From Agrobacterium sp. a22-2 (GTDB taxonomy: Bacteria; Pseudomonadota; Alphaproteobacteria; Rhizobiales; Rhizobiaceae), in contig NZ_JAAXMM010000001.1 of assembly GCF_012276985.1 (NCBI RefSeq), positions 248,001-312,000 on the forward strand: DNA of 64,000 nucleotides, in the 5' to 3' direction. This document shows, one piece after another, positions 35,689 to 44,816 of the stretch (position 1 is the first letter of the stretch; each line of letters begins with the position of its first letter). Made by a program: the position numbers and the translations under genes. Under the pieces are notes generated by a model, which was given only the letters and a program-made list of their open reading frames with translations, did not search any database and was not told the DNA's origin.

Positions 35689-38600
35689 ATGAGCACGTCC
35701 GACCGAGAAAATGCGTCTTTCAACCTGTCGCGCTGGGCGATTGGCCACACCAGCATCGCGCGCTTCCTATTTGCGCTGATCATCATCGCCGGTGCTCTCG
35801 GCATCGCCAATATGGGCCAGAAGGAAGACCCGGACTTCACCTTCCGCGTCATGGTGGTCCAGGCCGTCTGGCCGGGCGCCTCGATCGAGGAGATGCAGGA
35901 CCAGGTGGTCAACAAGATCGAGCGCAAGCTGCAGGAAACGCCGCATCTCGATTATGTCCGCTCCTATACCCGCGCCGGAATTTCGGTGACGACCGTCAAC
36001 ATCAAGGGCGACACCAATGCGGCCGAGGTGAAGGATGCCTTTTACCAGGTGCGCAAGAAGATCGGCGACATCGAAAACGAACTGCCGGACGGCCTGATGG
36101 GGCCGTATTTCAACGACGAATTCGGCGACACCTTCATCACCATGCATGCTTTGACTGGCGAGGGCTACAGCTTTCCCGAGCTGAAGGATTTTGCCATCCA
36201 GGCCCGCGACATGCTGCTGGCGACGCCGGGCGTTGAAAAAGCGACAATCCTTGGCGACCAGCCGCGCAAGATCTTCATCGACATCTCCTCCAAGGTTCTG
36301 GCCGAACGCGGGTTGACGCTGACCAACCTCGCCGATGCGCTGGCGGGCCAGAACACCGTTGACGCCGCCGGATCGGTGGAAACCTCGTTGCGCTCGGTGC
36401 GTGTTTCGGTCGAGGGCGGCGTACGCTCGGAAGCCGATATCCGCGAACTGCGGTTGAAGGCCGGCGACCAGATCGTCCGCCTCGGGGACATCGCCACGGT
36501 GACCGCGGGACTTGAGGATCCCTATACCCGCAAATTCCGCTTCAACGGCCAGGACAGCGTGCAGATCGGTGTCGTCATGGCCCCCGGCTTCAACGTCATC
36601 GACGTGGGCAAGGCCGTCGAGGCCACTTATGACCGCTTCGTCGAGGCGATGCCGATCGGGGTTTCGGTCGACCAGATCTCCAACCAGCCTGAAGTGGTGA
36701 CCGAAGCCGTCGGCGAATTCACCCAGGCGCTGCTGGAGGCGCTGGCAATCGTTCTCGTGGTGTCGTTCCTGTCGATCGGCTGGCGTTCCGGCCTGGTCAT
36801 CGCCATCACCATTCCGCTGGTGCTGGCTGCCACATTCGCGATCATGTACCAGATGGGCATCGAGCTGCAGCGCATCTCGCTTGGCGCGCTGATCATCGCG
36901 CTCGGCCTGCTCGTCGACGATGCGATGATCGTGGTCGAATTGATGGAGCGCAAGCTCGAGGAAGGCATGGAAAAGCTGGACGCGGCGAGCTTTGCCTATA
37001 CGTCCACCGCCTTTCCGATGTTGACCGGCACGCTGATCACCATTGCCGGTTTCATTCCGGTCGGATTTGCCGCATCGACGGCCGGCGAATATGTGCGCTC
37101 ATTGTTTTACGTGGTGGGCATCGCGCTGGTCACATCGTGGGTCGTCGCGGTCTATTTCACCCCTTGGCTCGGGCACATGATCCTCAGGCAGCGCGCCCAT
37201 GCCGGCGGCGAGCATCACGACGTGTTCGACACTCGCTTCTATCGCCGTCTCTACAAGACCGTGGCGTGGTCGGTGCGCCACCGCGTTATCGTGCTCGGCC
37301 TGACGCTTGCCGTCTTCGCCGGCAGCCTGTTCTCCTTCGGCTTTATTCCACAGAGCTTCTTTCCGCAATCCTCGCGGCCGGAAATCCTCGTCGACCTGTG
37401 GCTGCCCGAGGGCACCGGCATTGGCGAGGTCGAAAACCAGGCCCGTGCGCTCGAGCAGCGGATCATGGACGATCCGGACAAGACCTTCGTGGCCACCTAT
37501 ATCGGCGAAGGCATCCCTCGCTTCTTCCTGCCGCTCGACCAGCAGCTGCGCAATCCGAATTTCGCCCAGCTGCTCGTCATGTCGAAAGACGCCGAGGCGC
37601 GCGAGCGGCTGATCCCCAAGCTGCGCTCGATCCTCACCGAGGACTTTCCCTCGGTACGCTTCAAGGTCGACCGCCTGTTCCTTGGTCCCCCGGTCGGCTG
37701 GCCCGTGCAGTTGCGCGTCATCGGACCGGAGCGCGACGAAGTGCGCCGGATCGCCGATGAAGTGAAAGAACGTTTCGCCCAGGATCCGCGCATCGCCACC
37801 ATTCATGACGACTGGCTGGAGCCGGTGACCACGATGAAACTGGTCATCGACCAGGATCGCGCCCGTGCCCTCGGCGTCACCTCGCAGCGGGTTCGCCAGA
37901 TGGTGCAGGCCGCCGTCTCCGGCGCACCGCTCGATTCCTTCCGCGACGGCGAGGAAACCGTTTCCATCGTCGCCCGCGAACCGGACGCCACACGTCGCCT
38001 GCTCTCGGCCGTGGACTCGGTCTACGTGCCGACCGATTTCGGCGGTTTCGTGCCGGTTTCGCAGATCGCCAAGGTCGTGCCTGTGCTGGAACAGGGCATC
38101 GAATGGCGCCGCGACCGCCTGCCGACCATCACCGTGCGCGGCACCCTGCCCGACGGCGTGGAAGGCAGCGATGTCGGCGTGGCGCTCTACAACAGCATGC
38201 AGGATCTGCGCGACAGCCTGCCGGTCGGCTACTCGATCGAGATCCAGGGCGGGGCCGAGGAATCGGCCAGCAGCCAGGCCTCGATCGCCGCCAAGGCGCC
38301 GGTGATGCTGTTCTTCATCGTCGTGCTGCTGATGGTACAGCTCCAGCATTTCGGCAAGGCCATGCTTGTGCTGGCCACCGGACCGCTCGGCATCATCGGG
38401 GCTTCGGCTGCCCTGCTGGTCACCGGCGCTCCCTTCGGCTTCGTGGCCATCCTCGGGGTCATCGCGCTGCTCGGCATCATCATCCGCAACTCGATCATCC
38501 TCGTCGACCAGATCGACCAGGATATCGCCGCCGGCATGGTGCGTTCGGAGGCAATCATCGGTGCAGCCGTCAGGCGTTTCCGGCCGATCATGCTGACGGC

Positions 38601-38838
38601 GCTGACGGCGGTTCTGGCCCTGATCCCGATCTCGCGCGGCGTGTTCTGGGGGCCGCTGGCCTACGCGATGATGGGCGGCATTCTGGTGGCCACCGTGTTG
38701 ACAATCTTCGTTTTGCCGGCCGGCTATGCACTGTTCTTCGGTCGCGAACCGAAGGGCGGCGCTACGAAGACCGACAAGACACCGGCCAATACGGACGGAA
38801 CGCCTAACGCGCCGGCGTTCGGAGCAGCCGCTGAATAA
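35689..38838 (+). CDS. RND efflux pump inner-membrane subunit
   Basis: Proton-driven resistance-nodulation-division exporter of 1049 residues, full length. The N-terminal helix RFLFALIIIAGALGIANMGQKEDPDF is followed by a porter loop with VQAVWPGASIEEMQDQVVNKIE. The transmembrane-4 proton-relay motif is present as GLLVDDAMIVVE with the double Asp. The two-fold symmetric second half carries QSFFPQSSRPEILVDLWLPEG. The substrate is not predictable; upstream tetR suggests inducible drug, bile or plant-compound export. Its C-terminal tail after the last helix is hydrophilic and about 30 residues long. Confidence 0.94.
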   Translation: MSTSDRENASFNLSRWAIGHTSIARFLFALIIIAGALGIANMGQKEDPDFTFRVMVVQAVWPGASIEEMQDQVVNKIERKLQETPHLDYVRSYTRAGISVTTVNIKGDTNAAEVKDAFYQVRKKIGDIENELPDGLMGPYFNDEFGDTFITMHALTGEGYSFPELKDFAIQARDMLLATPGVEKATILGDQPRKIFIDISSKVLAERGLTLTNLADALAGQNTVDAAGSVETSLRSVRVSVEGGVRSEADIRELRLKAGDQIVRLGDIATVTAGLEDPYTRKFRFNGQDSVQIGVVMAPGFNVIDVGKAVEATYDRFVEAMPIGVSVDQISNQPEVVTEAVGEFTQALLEALAIVLVVSFLSIGWRSGLVIAITIPLVLAATFAIMYQMGIELQRISLGALIIALGLLVDDAMIVVELMERKLEEGMEKLDAASFAYTSTAFPMLTGTLITIAGFIPVGFAASTAGEYVRSLFYVVGIALVTSWVVAVYFTPWLGHMILRQRAHAGGEHHDVFDTRFYRRLYKTVAWSVRHRVIVLGLTLAVFAGSLFSFGFIPQSFFPQSSRPEILVDLWLPEGTGIGEVENQARALEQRIMDDPDKTFVATYIGEGIPRFFLPLDQQLRNPNFAQLLVMSKDAEARERLIPKLRSILTEDFPSVRFKVDRLFLGPPVGWPVQLRVIGPERDEVRRIADEVKERFAQDPRIATIHDDWLEPVTTMKLVIDQDRARALGVTSQRVRQMVQAAVSGAPLDSFRDGEETVSIVAREPDATRRLLSAVDSVYVPTDFGGFVPVSQIAKVVPVLEQGIEWRRDRLPTITVRGTLPDGVEGSDVGVALYNSMQDLRDSLPVGYSIEIQGGAEESASSQASIAAKAPVMLFFIVVLLMVQLQHFGKAMLVLATGPLGIIGASAALLVTGAPFGFVAILGVIALLGIIIRNSIILVDQIDQDIAAGMVRSEAIIGAAVRRFRPIMLTALTAVLALIPISRGVFWGPLAYAMMGGILVATVLTIFVLPAGYALFFGREPKGGATKTDKTPANTDGTPNAPAFGAAAE

Positions 38839-38868
38839 ATGTTCGGCTTCATCCTGAAGCAAGCTCCT

Positions 38869-38893
38869 CCTTCGGCCAGCACTTGGCCGAAGG
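38869..38893. terminator. terminator-like hairpin between convergent genes
   Basis: A perfect 10-bp stem, CCTTCGGCCA (38869-38878) and TGGCCGAAGG (38884-38893), with a 5-base loop. It lies between the RND pump and the convergent AttH-like gene. There is no U-run on either side, so termination strength is uncertain. Confidence 0.5.
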
Positions 38894-38912
38894 CAGCGGA
38901 AGACGGATCGGC

Positions 38913-39998
38913 CTATTCGTAGCCGGTCATTTCGAGATAGCCGCGGCCGGCATGGGTTCCGGAAAAGCGGATCGGTCCCTCCCAGTAGGGAAAGCGCGTC
39001 GTCATGTAGGCCTGAGGATTGATCGGCACGGTCGTCACGCTGAAGCCCTTGGCGGGAACATCGACACGCCAGCGCACCGGGATCGTCTTGCCGGCGACCG
39101 AGGCATAGTCGAGCGGCGTCACGGTCATCGCGCCCGGCGGCAAAGGTCCCAGCCTGCCGTCGGCCGAGATCCAGTTGGCGGAGGTGAAGCCTGCGCCACT
39201 GTCGCGAAGGCGAAACCCCATCAGCTTTTCGCCGCTGTCGAGGTGCAGGGAGAACCAGTCCCAGCCCGTCTGGTCGGCGGCCAGTGGCTGCGACGACCAT
39301 TCCCGGTCGAGCCAGGCATTGCCAGTCACCGCGACGTCGCCACCCGGCAGGTGGAGCGTGCCGCTCACCGTGTAGAACGGTTGCGAGTAATAGTAGCTTG
39401 CCTGTCCGGCGGCCGATTTCAGCGAATAGCCGCCATCGCCCTGCAGCACCAGCGGCCCCTTGGCGTCGAGCCGCAGATCGTAGGCGAAGTCATCACCCGT
39501 TGCCGCCAGATCGAGCCGGGCCAGGCCATCGCTGCCCGTCGAAACCTCTCCGGACGGTGCTGCGGCCCGCATGTGCCAGTCGTCGATCCAGGCCTCAAAC
39601 GATGCCGCGGATACACCGGCCTGGCCGATGCCGCCGCGCGCCAGTCGTTCGGAGACGAAATGGGCGCTCGGCGTGGTTACGGCCGCATGCCCCATCCAGA
39701 CCTGCGGACTTGCCCAGCCCTCCGCCTCGCCGGGGGCAAGGGCCGAGCGGAACAGCGTCCACTGGACCCCGTAGTCGGTGCCATCGGCGGCCTGGAGATT
39801 GGCGGTGACATACCACCATTCGATCCGGTAGTCGGGATGGGGGCCGTGATCGGCCGGGAACTGGAATTGGACGCCCGGCTGCGGCACGGCAAAACCGTCG
39901 GCGCTGGTGCCGAGACCGGCAAAGCCCTGCGCCCCGGCGTGGCCGGGCTGCATCATGAGGGCTGCGACGACGCAACACAGAAGGATCCTAGCGCTCAT
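38913..39998 (-). CDS. AttH-like secreted lipocalin/CrtC-type protein
   Basis: Secreted protein of the family called predicted secreted hydrolase, AttH or carotenoid 1,2-hydratase-like. The 361 residues begin with a signal peptide (MSARILLCCVVAALMMQPGHAGA). Family motifs are PADHGPHPDYRIEWWYVTANL, VQWTLFRSAL, WMGHAAVT and GNAWLDREWSSQPL followed by GWDWFSLHLDSGEKLMGFRLR. The ATG at 39998 overlaps the permease stop by 11 bases. In Agrobacterium the name AttH comes from an ABC-linked gene set; the biochemical activity is not known. It probably acts in the periplasm with the ABC transporter. Confidence 0.85.
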   Translation of the reverse strand: MSARILLCCVVAALMMQPGHAGAQGFAGLGTSADGFAVPQPGVQFQFPADHGPHPDYRIEWWYVTANLQAADGTDYGVQWTLFRSALAPGEAEGWASPQVWMGHAAVTTPSAHFVSERLARGGIGQAGVSAASFEAWIDDWHMRAAAPSGEVSTGSDGLARLDLAATGDDFAYDLRLDAKGPLVLQGDGGYSLKSAAGQASYYYSQPFYTVSGTLHLPGGDVAVTGNAWLDREWSSQPLAADQTGWDWFSLHLDSGEKLMGFRLRDSGAGFTSANWISADGRLGPLPPGAMTVTPLDYASVAGKTIPVRWRVDVPAKGFSVTTVPINPQAYMTTRFPYWEGPIRFSGTHAGRGYLEMTGYE

Positions 39999-42402
39999 TG
40001 GCAAACACCCTCAACAGATCGGACGGCGTCAGCCGCGCCAGGTTGCGCAGCGGAACGAGGGCCGCCAACAGTGCGGCAACGAACGCAAGGGCCGCCAGCC
40101 GCAGCCAGTCGGCCGGGAACAGATGGACGGGCAGCCGCCAGCCGAACGCCTCGACATTGACGATCGCCAGCAGGACATAGGCAAGGCCGAGACCGGCCGG
40201 CAGGGCCGCCAGCAAGGTCAGCGAGGCCAACACCATGGTGCGTGCCAGTTCCAACAGCACCAGATGGCGGCGCGTCAGGCCCATGGCCCAGATCGGTGCG
40301 ATCTGCGGCAGGCGCGGGCCCGACAGGGTCATCAGGCTGGCAAACATCGCCAGACCGGCAATGCCGAGCGTCAGCACGTTCAGCGCCGCCGTCACCGCGA
40401 AGGTCTTTTCAAACACCTCCAGCGACCGCTGCTTGATGCTTGCCTGATCAACAACGTTTCGCGAGGGCAGGTCGAAGCGGGATTGCAGCTCGTCTTTCAA
40501 CCGTTCGGTATCGGACGGCGGCAGGCGCAGGCCATAGCGAAGTCGTGCGACATCGGGATAGTGGGCCGTCAGGGCCTCGATGCCGACGATTACCTGGCCC
40601 AAGGGATTGCCGTAGTCGGAATAGACCCCGGCCACCACCGTTTGCCATCCACCCGGCAGGGTCAGCGGATCGCCGAGCTGCAGGCCGTCGCGGCGCGCCA
40701 TCTGCTCGTTGACCAGCGCTGCCTCGCCACGCGCTATCCTGTTCCACAGCTCAGGCCCGGCCTCCAGCAAAGGCCAATGGTCGCGATAGGTGGCATGATC
40801 GGCAACGCCGTAGATCTGCGCCAGCTGACCGGCGATCTCGCCCTCGACACTCCAGATCGGCAGAACGGCATCCACGCGCGGCGTGAGCCAGGCGCGAAGG
40901 TCCGCGGCCTCGTCCTCGGTGCGGGCCGTCACATAAAGCTCGGATGCCAGGCGCTGGTCGAGCCAGCCGGTAAATGTCAGGCGAAAGCTCGCGACCATGG
41001 TTCCGACCCCGACATTGGCGGACAGCGCCAGCAACAGGGCCATCAAAGCAAGCGACAGGCCGGGAAGCTGCTGGCGGGCATCCGCCCAGAACCATGTCGA
41101 CAAGGGCCCCTTGGAGAGGCGCTGCATGAGGGCCAGAAACAGCGCCAGCAGCACCGGCAACAGCAAAGCCGATCCGAGCAGCAGGGCGCCCAACACGGCA
41201 AAGCCCGCGACCAGGCCCGAACCCCATGTGGCAAAGCCCAGCGACAGGGCAAACAGGCCGAGCGATGCCAGTGCCTGGATGCGCAGGGCGGCTTCCGAGG
41301 CCCGCGCCCAGGCGCGCGGCTGGGCCGGCGCCAGCAGCGGCATGCGCCAGACACGCCAGAGGCTCTGGGCCGAGGAGACCAGCGTTCCGAACACGGCAAT
41401 GGCCAGCCCCGTCGCCCACCATTGCGGGCGAAGCGTCAGCGTTCCCGGCACATCGGCGCCGTAGAGGCCCTGCAGGGTCGCCGCGACATCCGGCAGCAAC
41501 AGGGAGGCGACGAGATAACCGAGTGCCACGCCGATCAAACCGGCGACCAGCGCCAGGATCAGCAGTTCGGCCAGCAGCAGTCCCATCAGGGTGCCGGCCG
41601 GCACACCCAGCGACCGCAGGGTGCGAAAACTCGGCCGGCGCTGCTCGAAGGCAAGGCCGATGGCCGAATAGACGATGAACAGGCCGACCACGAAGGCCAG
41701 CAGGCCGAAAGCGGTCAGGTTGAGGTGGAAACTGTCGGTCAACCGCGCCAGATCGCCCTGGCTATCGGGCGCGCGCAACACAAGGCCCGGCGCCAGGGTT
41801 TCCAGCGCGGCCGTGTCCGGCGGCGCTCCGGGCGCCAGCACAAGCCGGCTGATCTCTCCCGGTTTGCCGAGCAGCGCCTGGGCGCGGCCGATATCGGTGA
41901 TCGCCGTGCCCGGTGGCAGGTCCTTGGTGATGCGGAGCGGCGGCAGCACTGCCGCGCTGGCCGCCAAGCGCTCGGCAGTGGCCGACGCGACGTAGAGCAA
42001 GCCGGGCGGTGCCAGAAAAGCCAGCAAGCCGTCTCCGCCGCTGACGTCGATCTGCCGGGCATCACTCGGCAGCGTCAGGGGGTCTATGCCGATCACCGTC
42101 AAGCGAACAGGACCGAGGCGCAGATCGCCTTCGAGGATCGGCGACACCGGCCAGCCAGCCCGGCGCAGGTCGACATAGACCTGCTGGTCGATCAAACCGC
42201 CATCAGCGCGGACAAGCTGCACAAGCCGGTTTTGGCCGACCATGGCCGCCGCACGGTCATAGCTGGCACGCGCCTCGGCATTGACCGCCTGGACGCCTGA
42301 CCAGAGCGCAGTGGCCAGCGACAGGCCCATCAGCAGCATGGCCAGTTGCAGCGGCCGGCAGCGCCAATGGGACAGGAGGGCCGACAGGCTGGTCCGCAGC
42401 AT
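39988..42402 (-). CDS. FtsX-like ABC transporter permease (AttF/AttG-like, single chain)
   Basis: Large permease of 804 residues with two FtsX-type membrane units. Hydrophobic segments appear near the N-terminus (LQLAMLLMGLSLATALWSG), as a group at about 235-360, a further group near 395-450 and a C-terminal set at about 680-790. Extracytoplasmic domains separate them. The layout matches MacB/LolC-type permeases and the two att permeases joined in one chain. The gene starts at 42402, sharing its first bases with the stop of the ATPase gene. It is the middle gene of a three-gene operon. Confidence 0.87.
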   Translation of the reverse strand: MLRTSLSALLSHWRCRPLQLAMLLMGLSLATALWSGVQAVNAEARASYDRAAAMVGQNRLVQLVRADGGLIDQQVYVDLRRAGWPVSPILEGDLRLGPVRLTVIGIDPLTLPSDARQIDVSGGDGLLAFLAPPGLLYVASATAERLAASAAVLPPLRITKDLPPGTAITDIGRAQALLGKPGEISRLVLAPGAPPDTAALETLAPGLVLRAPDSQGDLARLTDSFHLNLTAFGLLAFVVGLFIVYSAIGLAFEQRRPSFRTLRSLGVPAGTLMGLLLAELLILALVAGLIGVALGYLVASLLLPDVAATLQGLYGADVPGTLTLRPQWWATGLAIAVFGTLVSSAQSLWRVWRMPLLAPAQPRAWARASEAALRIQALASLGLFALSLGFATWGSGLVAGFAVLGALLLGSALLLPVLLALFLALMQRLSKGPLSTWFWADARQQLPGLSLALMALLLALSANVGVGTMVASFRLTFTGWLDQRLASELYVTARTEDEAADLRAWLTPRVDAVLPIWSVEGEIAGQLAQIYGVADHATYRDHWPLLEAGPELWNRIARGEAALVNEQMARRDGLQLGDPLTLPGGWQTVVAGVYSDYGNPLGQVIVGIEALTAHYPDVARLRYGLRLPPSDTERLKDELQSRFDLPSRNVVDQASIKQRSLEVFEKTFAVTAALNVLTLGIAGLAMFASLMTLSGPRLPQIAPIWAMGLTRRHLVLLELARTMVLASLTLLAALPAGLGLAYVLLAIVNVEAFGWRLPVHLFPADWLRLAALAFVAALLAALVPLRNLARLTPSDLLRVFANER

Positions 42403-43076
42403 CAGACGATCCGCCCGGCGCGCAGATGCACCCGCTCGTCCAGCCGCTCGGCGAGCCGCGTGGAATGGGTGACCATCAGCAATGACGCGCCGGTTTCAGC
42501 AACGAGTTCCATCATCAGCGCCAGAACGGCATCGCCGGTCGCCTCGTCCAGATTGCCGGTCGGCTCGTCGGCCAGCACCAGCCGCGGGCGGGCGGCCAGC
42601 GTCCGGCCGATGGCGACGCGCTGCTGCTGGCCGCCGGACAGCTGTTCCGGATAGCGCTTCAACAGATCCGAAAGCCCGAGCTTGGCGATCAGAAGCGACT
42701 GCCATTCGGCGTCGTAGCGGGCGGCGAGACGGGCATGAAAGGCCAGATTGGCCGCCACGTCGAGCGAGGGAATGAGATTGAACTGCTGGAAGATCAGCCC
42801 GACGACACCGCGGCGCAGTGCCGCCCGGCCGCTGTCGCCAAGATTTGAAATGGTCTGCCCGGCAACGATGACCAGGCCGGAATCCGGACCGTCCAGCCCC
42901 GCTGCCAGATGCAGCAGCGTGCTTTTGCCACTGCCGGATTCGCCGGTCAGGGCAAGACTTCGCCCAGCCGCCAGATTGAGGTCGATCTCCTTCAGGACCG
43001 TCAGCGGTCCCTCGGAGGTCCGGTAGGATTTCGTCACCTGCTGCAGTGCCAGTACCATCCGCTCGCCATTCTCCAT
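42402..43076 (-). CDS. ABC transporter ATP-binding protein (LolD/MacB type, AttE-like)
   Basis: ATPase of 224 residues for the FtsX-like permease next to it. It has Walker A GESGSGKSTLLH, GLIFQQFNLIPSLDVAANLAF, signature [16 protein letters not shown] and Walker B LVLADEPTGNLDEAT, with MVTHSTRLAERLD. The D-loop TGNLD is the hallmark of the LolD/MacB class, which works by mechanotransmission rather than import. The start could also be ATG 43058 (MVLALQQVTKSY), which begins the conserved domain. First gene of the operon. Confidence 0.92.
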   Translation of the reverse strand: MENGERMVLALQQVTKSYRTSEGPLTVLKEIDLNLAAGRSLALTGESGSGKSTLLHLAAGLDGPDSGLVIVAGQTISNLGDSGRAALRRGVVGLIFQQFNLIPSLDVAANLAFHARLAARYDAEWQSLLIAKLGLSDLLKRYPEQLSGGQQQRVAIGRTLAARPRLVLADEPTGNLDEATGDAVLALMMELVAETGASLLMVTHSTRLAERLDERVHLRAGRIV

Positions 43077-43188
43077 CCGTCGGCCGGCCGCTTCGGCGCA
43101 GGGTCTACTTAGGGCATTGCGGGCCGACGTGCGAGTCCCTGCGACGTTCTGCGTCGAACGTCGATATGCATAGAATTCACCGGAATCG

Positions 43189-43205
43189 TCTTTACAATTT
43201 AAAGA
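43189..43205. promoter_or_regulatory. inverted repeat TCTTTA-N5-TAAAGA before the sulfonate-type operon
   Basis: Perfect 6-bp arms with spacer CAATT, extended by ATC / GAT at the outside. It has the same 6-5-6 geometry as the TCTATA-N5-TATAGA sites at 15759 and 23499 but differs at the fourth base of each arm. It lies 72 bases before the permease start. Confidence 0.4.
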
Positions 43206-43276
43206 TGATTTCTTTTGTCATGTATTTGTTCTAGAGCTTCGCACGATCGAACTCCTGCATTCCGAGACTGAGCCCG

Positions 43277-44050
43277 ATGTCCCTGCCGCGTCCCCTGATC
43301 GCTGCTGCCGTATTTGCCGCGACGGCCTGCCTATGGTGGGCGGCCAGCGCCTTTGGCTGGATCAATGCCTTCCTGCTGCCTTCGCCGCAAAAGGTGGCGC
43401 GTACCCTCTTCGAACTGGCGCAATCGGGTGCCCTTGCCAAACACACCCTGGTCAGCCTGCAGCGGGTGGCGCTCGGCTATGGAATGGCGGTGGCCATCGC
43501 CGTGCCGCTGGCCGTGGTCTTTGCCTTCAGCACCCTGGTCCGCAATCTGCTGGAGCCGTTGCTGGAGTTTCTGAGACAGATCCCGCCGCTGGCGCTGATG
43601 CCGCTGCTGATGCTGTGGCTCGGCATCGGCGAGACCCAGAAGGTCGGCATCATCATCCTGGCCTGCTTCTTCCCGATCTTTCTCGGCGTGCGCGGCGGCA
43701 TTGCGCAGGTCGACGCGAAGCTGATCGAGGTCGGCCGGGTCTGCGGCCTCAGCCGCAGCGACATCATGCGGCGCATCGTCCTGCCCTCCTCCATGCCGTC
43801 GCTGGTGGTCGGATTGCGGATCGGCCTTGGCTATAGCTGGCGCGCCCTGGTCGGCGCCGAGTTGATCGCCTCGTCGGCCGGCCTTGGCTACATGATCGTC
43901 GACGCGGAAAACCTTGCCCGCACCGACATCGTTCTGGCAGGCATTCTGGTGATCGGCGTGATCGGCCTGCTGGCCGACCTGGCCCTCAAGGCGTCGATCG
44001 CCCGGGCTGCACCCTGGCTTGCAACCGACCTGGAGATGGCCCGTGCTTGA
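43277..44050 (+). CDS. sulfonate/taurine-type ABC transporter permease (SsuC-like)
   Basis: Inner-membrane permease of 257 residues with about six helices. The family region WINAFLLPSPQKVARTLFELAQSG is followed by PLLEFLRQIPPLALMPLLMLWLGIGETQKVGIIILACFFPIFLGVRGGI. The coupling loop is VGRVCGLSRSDIMRRIVLPSSMPSLVVGLRIGLGYSWRALVGAELI. These define the nitrate/sulfonate/taurine subclass. It heads a three-gene importer operon. Whether the substrate is a sulfonate, sulfate ester or other small acid cannot be told from the permease. Confidence 0.9.
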   Translation: MSLPRPLIAAAVFAATACLWWAASAFGWINAFLLPSPQKVARTLFELAQSGALAKHTLVSLQRVALGYGMAVAIAVPLAVVFAFSTLVRNLLEPLLEFLRQIPPLALMPLLMLWLGIGETQKVGIIILACFFPIFLGVRGGIAQVDAKLIEVGRVCGLSRSDIMRRIVLPSSMPSLVVGLRIGLGYSWRALVGAELIASSAGLGYMIVDAENLARTDIVLAGILVIGVIGLLADLALKASIARAAPWLATDLEMARA

Positions 44051-44816
44051 GCTGCGCGACATCGGCAAACGGTATCGTGTCGGCCAGCGAGACGTCACGG
44101 CTCTCTCCGGCATCGACCTTTCGCTCAGCCGCGGCAGCTTCACAACCGTGGTCGGGCGCAGCGGCTGCGGCAAGACCACGCTGCTGCGGATCCTGGCCGG
44201 CCTGACCGAACCGAGCCACGGCACGATGATGACAAGCGGCGCGGGCGAGAAACTCAAAGTCGGCGTTGTCTTTCAGGAGCCGCGGCTGATGCCGTGGCTG
44301 ACCGTCTTCGACAATATCGCCTTCGGGCTGAAGGGGCGCCATGACGGACCGGCCATCGAGGCGCGCTGCGGCGCCATTCTCGATCTCGTTGGCTTGCGTC
44401 CCTTCCGAGATGCTCTGCCGACACAGCTCTCCGGCGGCATGGCGCAGCGCGTGGCGCTGGCGCGCGCCCTGGTTCTCGAACCGGACCTGCTGCTGCTCGA
44501 TGAACCCTTTGCCGCACTCGATGCCTTCACCCGCCGCTCCATGCAGAACGAGCTGATCGCCATCTGGCAGAAGCGCGGCGCGACCGTGGTGTTCGTCACC
44601 CATGACGTCGAGGAAGCCGTCGTGCTCGGCCAGACCGTCGTGGAACTGGCCCATGGCCGGATGGCGGGACAGGACAGGGTTGACCTGCCCTATCCGCGCG
44701 ACCCGACCGATGCTCTGGTCGGCACCCATCGCCGCGCCATTCTCGACCGCCTTTTATCCCAAGTGTCCGGCGCACCAAATGCCGGCGATTGTTCCACCCC
44801 AACTCCGGAGAGTTAA
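44043..44816 (+). CDS. sulfonate/taurine-type ABC transporter ATP-binding protein (SsuB-like)
   Basis: ATPase of 257 residues. The start is a GTG at 44043 (VLELRDIGKRY), overlapping the permease stop by 8 bases, with GGAG about ten bases upstream; the ORF continues upstream without domain sequence. It has Walker A GRSGCGKTT, GVVFQEPRLMPWLTVFDNIAFGL, signature [16 protein letters not shown], Walker B LLLLDEPFAALDA and VTHDVEEAVVLGQTV, all typical of the SsuB/TauB class. The stop directly abuts the ATG of the binding-protein gene. Confidence 0.91.
   Translation: MLELRDIGKRYRVGQRDVTALSGIDLSLSRGSFTTVVGRSGCGKTTLLRILAGLTEPSHGTMMTSGAGEKLKVGVVFQEPRLMPWLTVFDNIAFGLKGRHDGPAIEARCGAILDLVGLRPFRDALPTQLSGGMAQRVALARALVLEPDLLLLDEPFAALDAFTRRSMQNELIAIWQKRGATVVFVTHDVEEAVVLGQTVVELAHGRMAGQDRVDLPYPRDPTDALVGTHRRAILDRLLSQVSGAPNAGDCSTPTPES

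Noticed and set aside
37099..39300. Minus-strand open frame of 733 codons
   Set aside because: Antisense to the second half of the RND pump and running out of frame over the AttH-like gene.
39907..42300. Plus-strand open frame of 797 codons, Gln/Arg-rich
   Set aside because: Antisense to the FtsX-like permease; its Gln- and Arg-rich repeats mirror Leu- and Ala-rich coding on the other strand.
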